Shown: positions 42,476-43,853 of the stretch, piece by piece
Layout: every line of letters begins with the position of its first letter
How positions within the stretch are numbered: the first letter of the stretch is position 1
From: Planctomycetaceae bacterium
GTDB lineage: Bacteria; Planctomycetota; Planctomycetia; Planctomycetales; Planctomycetaceae
Length of the DNA: 43,853 bases
Direction of reading: 5' to 3'
Assembly (NCBI GenBank): GCA_024742875.1
Contig: JANSXP010000058.1
Location: 1-43,853, forward strand
Notes under the pieces: generated by a model
Told to the model about the DNA's origin: nothing
The model's input: the letters and a program-made list of their open reading frames with translations, nothing else
Database searches by the model: none
Translations under genes and position numbers: made by a program

Positions 42476-43002
42476 TCATGGCAACCATTTTTGCCACCAG
42501 GAACGGTCCACAATCCCCCAGGCTCGCTTGTGAATTCTCACAAAGAACTCGCACAGTTCACCAATCGGCGTGTCGCTGGGACACCAGCGATCAACGACAT
42601 GGTAGCGACCGCCGACAGACGCTTCTACGACGTGGTGTCTGCCGCCGAGCGCATCGACCGGCGTGACTGTGTCCAACGCCCAGAAATCTCCGCCAAAGTA
42701 AGCTTCACCTCAGATGACTCAAATGTGAAATTGCGGCCGACACCGGTGTAGTCAGCAATTCGTTTGCAGACCGCGTGTGAGTGATTCAGGTCTAAGCGAA
42801 CGACTCCAGCGTATTGCCCCTCAATCGTGAAATACCGGTAACCATCAGCGACGCTATCCAACCGCATCGACGACTCACGCATGTTGGTGAGGAACTCTGC
42901 GTATACGCCGTCATGCAATCTGTAACGTGGTTCCACAGAACCGGGTGGGAAGAATTGTGGGTGGAATTCAATTAGGAGGTCCTTGCCACATCGCACCTGC
43001 AA
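42476..43002 (-). pseudogene. Broken gene of unknown function, single frameshift
   Basis: Two minus-strand frames join into one coherent protein. The first, from about 43002 (start uncertain, partly inside the attC-like site), reads to FTFESSEV at about 42708. A second, 1-nt-shifted frame continues as EAYFGGDFWALDTVTPVDALGG and on to a stop at 42476. One missing base near the GAGGTGAAGC segment would explain it. The joined protein would be about 175 aa. No family is recognised. It sits directly downstream of the decayed attC, where a next cassette would begin. Confidence 0.55.
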
Positions 43003-43077
43003 TCACCGGGTTGCCGCCAGCGACATGGACTTCCAATTCAGCCCGGCCGGCAACTCCGGTGCATTGTATTGCTATCC
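42988..43077 (-). repeat. Decayed, isolated attC-like site
   Basis: The 90-bp site has the same stem as the array sites: CAAT-CACCGG-GTTGCCG on the left and its complement with an extra G and A on the right. The cores are mutated: ACATCGCA replaces ACATAACG at the left end, and GCTATCC replaces GTTAGCC at the right end. Loss of AAC and GTT should prevent recombination. The TAG stop of the gene at 43072-43632 comes from the mutated core, as in real cassettes. It points the same way as the array 38 kb to the left. Confidence 0.8.
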
Positions 43078-43632
43078 ACTGTTTTCCGCGTGACGACGTC
43101 TTGCCAGCTCCAGTTTCTTTAGATGGACCGATGGTAAGAGATCTTCAAACGGGGTTAAGCCTGAAATATAACTGGCATACTGTTTCTGGTCAAAGAGAAG
43201 GGCAGATGCAGCAATCGTCTCATCAAGCATACGTTGTCGCTGCGGGAGATCGTCCTCCCGGCGACGGGCTACGACTTGTGCCTCGGATAACCCTTTGCGC
43301 TTAGCGTCGTAGATCAGCGCAAAGAGTTCGTCGAGGTTGCCTTTGAGATAGGCGTCAAAGTACGGCAGGAAAACGCTGGGTTGGTCGGGGGCCGTTTCGG
43401 ATACGTACTGAATGCGAGCCACGGACAGCATCACGGACAACCCGTCAGTGGGATTCATGCATCCAGATCCATCAAGCCAATTGTCGTCATCAATAAACAG
43501 TGACACGAAAGAGAATTCAGACCAGTCGACTTGCGAGATGGTGGTCGAGACCAAATCGAAGGTTGGGGATTCCGAGACGATTACCTCGGGGCCGTCCATC
43601 GTGTTTGTCTTAAGGATCATCTGTCGTGGCAT
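43072..43632 (-). CDS. Hypothetical protein, 186 aa, cassette-like
   Basis: ATG 43632 (MPRQMILKTNTMDGPEVIV) is the best start; upstream codons run toward the mobile element. The product is soluble with a beta-rich first half (SEFSFVSLFIDDDNWLDGSG) and a helical C-terminus (DELFALIYDAKRKGLSEAQVVARRREDD, KKLELARRRHAENSG). No family is recognised. Its stop lies in the decayed attC, so it is the cargo of an old cassette. Confidence 0.7.
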   Translation of the reverse strand: MPRQMILKTNTMDGPEVIVSESPTFDLVSTTISQVDWSEFSFVSLFIDDDNWLDGSGCMNPTDGLSVMLSVARIQYVSETAPDQPSVFLPYFDAYLKGNLDELFALIYDAKRKGLSEAQVVARRREDDLPQRQRMLDETIAASALLFDQKQYASYISGLTPFEDLLPSVHLKKLELARRRHAENSG

Positions 43633-43679
43633 AAAGAATCCATGAAAGCCGTGTGGGGCGTTGGGTGTTAGCCTGACGC

Positions 43680-43695
43680 CCTGGGATACCCCAGG
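43680..43695. other. Small hairpin upstream of the IS110-family gene
   Basis: CCTGGG (43680-43685) pairs with CCCAGG (43690-43695) around ATAC. It lies 57 bp before the recombinase start, in the segment that could be the left end or guide-RNA region of an IS110-type element. No ends of the element can be fixed from this window. Confidence 0.35.
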
Positions 43696-43751
43696 AGCTG
43701 GCTGCATAGTGCAGTCGCTCATCAACATCACACGTTGAAAGGTCACACGGC

Positions 43752-43853
43752 ATGAAGATTCTCGCACTCGATCTGGGAAAGTTCAAGACGGTTGCCTGCC
43801 TCTACGAACAGTCCCCCGATCAACCGCAACACTGGGATTTCATCACCGTGGAC
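43752..43853 (+). CDS. IS110-family transposase/recombinase, 5' end only
   Basis: The first 34 residues from ATG 43752 (with GAAAGG upstream) read MKILALDLGKFKTVACLYEQ and match the start of the DEDD (RuvC-like) domain of IS110-family transposases, with D in ALDLGK as the first catalytic Asp. These enzymes move circular elements by site-specific integration guided by a bridge RNA. The gene leaves the window, so completeness is unknown. The neighbourhood, an old cassette with attC, fits the known preference of one IS1111/IS110 subgroup for attC sites. Confidence 0.85.
   Translation, partial: MKILALDLGKFKTVACLYEQSPDQPQHWDFITVD

Noticed and set aside
43667-43673. GTTAGCC, a perfect GTTRRRY core, near the IS110-family gene
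   Set aside because: No matching inverted arm lies within 100 bp on either side and its strand does not fit a leftward cassette; likely chance.

Overview
The window is a chromosomal segment of a planctomycete (Planctomycetota, probably Planctomycetia). Evidence for this is a secreted sulfatase with a C-terminal VHL-like domain, a MoxR/RecJ/Gfo-Idh neighbourhood with a Tat-type oxidoreductase, a planctomycete-style sigma-70/ECF factor, a giant PDZ-containing beta-propeller protein, dispersed single biosynthetic genes (trpA alone, murE-murF as a pair) and a GC-rich backbone. I infer the phylum from gene content only and do not assign a genus.

Region 1 (1-5721) is a chromosomal integron. An integron-integrase gene (intI, + strand, frame-disrupted near its 3' end) is separated by an attI-like segment from a leftward array of at least six complete gene cassettes. 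Six attC sites (133-221, 780-870, 1613-1703, 2135-2226, 2975-3064, 3611-3700) are each 89-92 bp. They share the same stem layout and the same two unpaired bases, and all point the same way, away from intI. Cassette cargo is a DMP19-like protein, several orphan proteins, an N4/N6 DNA methyltransferase, a small membrane protein, a coiled-coil protein and a VOC/glyoxalase-fold protein. Two cassettes carry their gene reversed relative to attC.

Region 2 (6183-13883) holds murE and murF of peptidoglycan synthesis, an SPFH protein with a GYF_2 tail, a sulfatase plus an N-acetylneuraminate-lyase-like aldolase, and a tRNA-Leu(GAG) with a clear terminator.

Region 3 (14065-21705, all - strand) contains a universal-stress-like protein, an ArsB/NhaD-type ion transporter translationally coupled to larB and then to a Vsr endonuclease, a Gfo/Idh/MocA oxidoreductase, a MoxR ATPase and RecJ.

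Region 4 (21906-30202, + strand) has two uncharacterised proteins, a histone-H1-like lysine-rich protein with a folded C-terminal domain, and a 1343-residue secreted beta-propeller interrupted by three PDZ domains.

Region 5 (30222-42239) is envelope-related and mixed. It has a GT4 glycosyltransferase divergent from rfbB and ugd, an ECF-like sigma factor, a secreted TPR-redoxin protein, trpA, a bacterial sugar transferase, a 97-bp direct repeat pair, and a fusion of tRNA uridine hydroxylase TrhO with an RluA-type pseudouridine synthase.

Region 6 (42476-43853) looks like an integron outpost about 37 kb from intI. A cassette-like gene is followed by a decayed attC whose core AAC/GTT triplets are mutated, then a frameshifted gene. 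The window ends inside an IS110-family recombinase gene, a family with known members that target attC sites.
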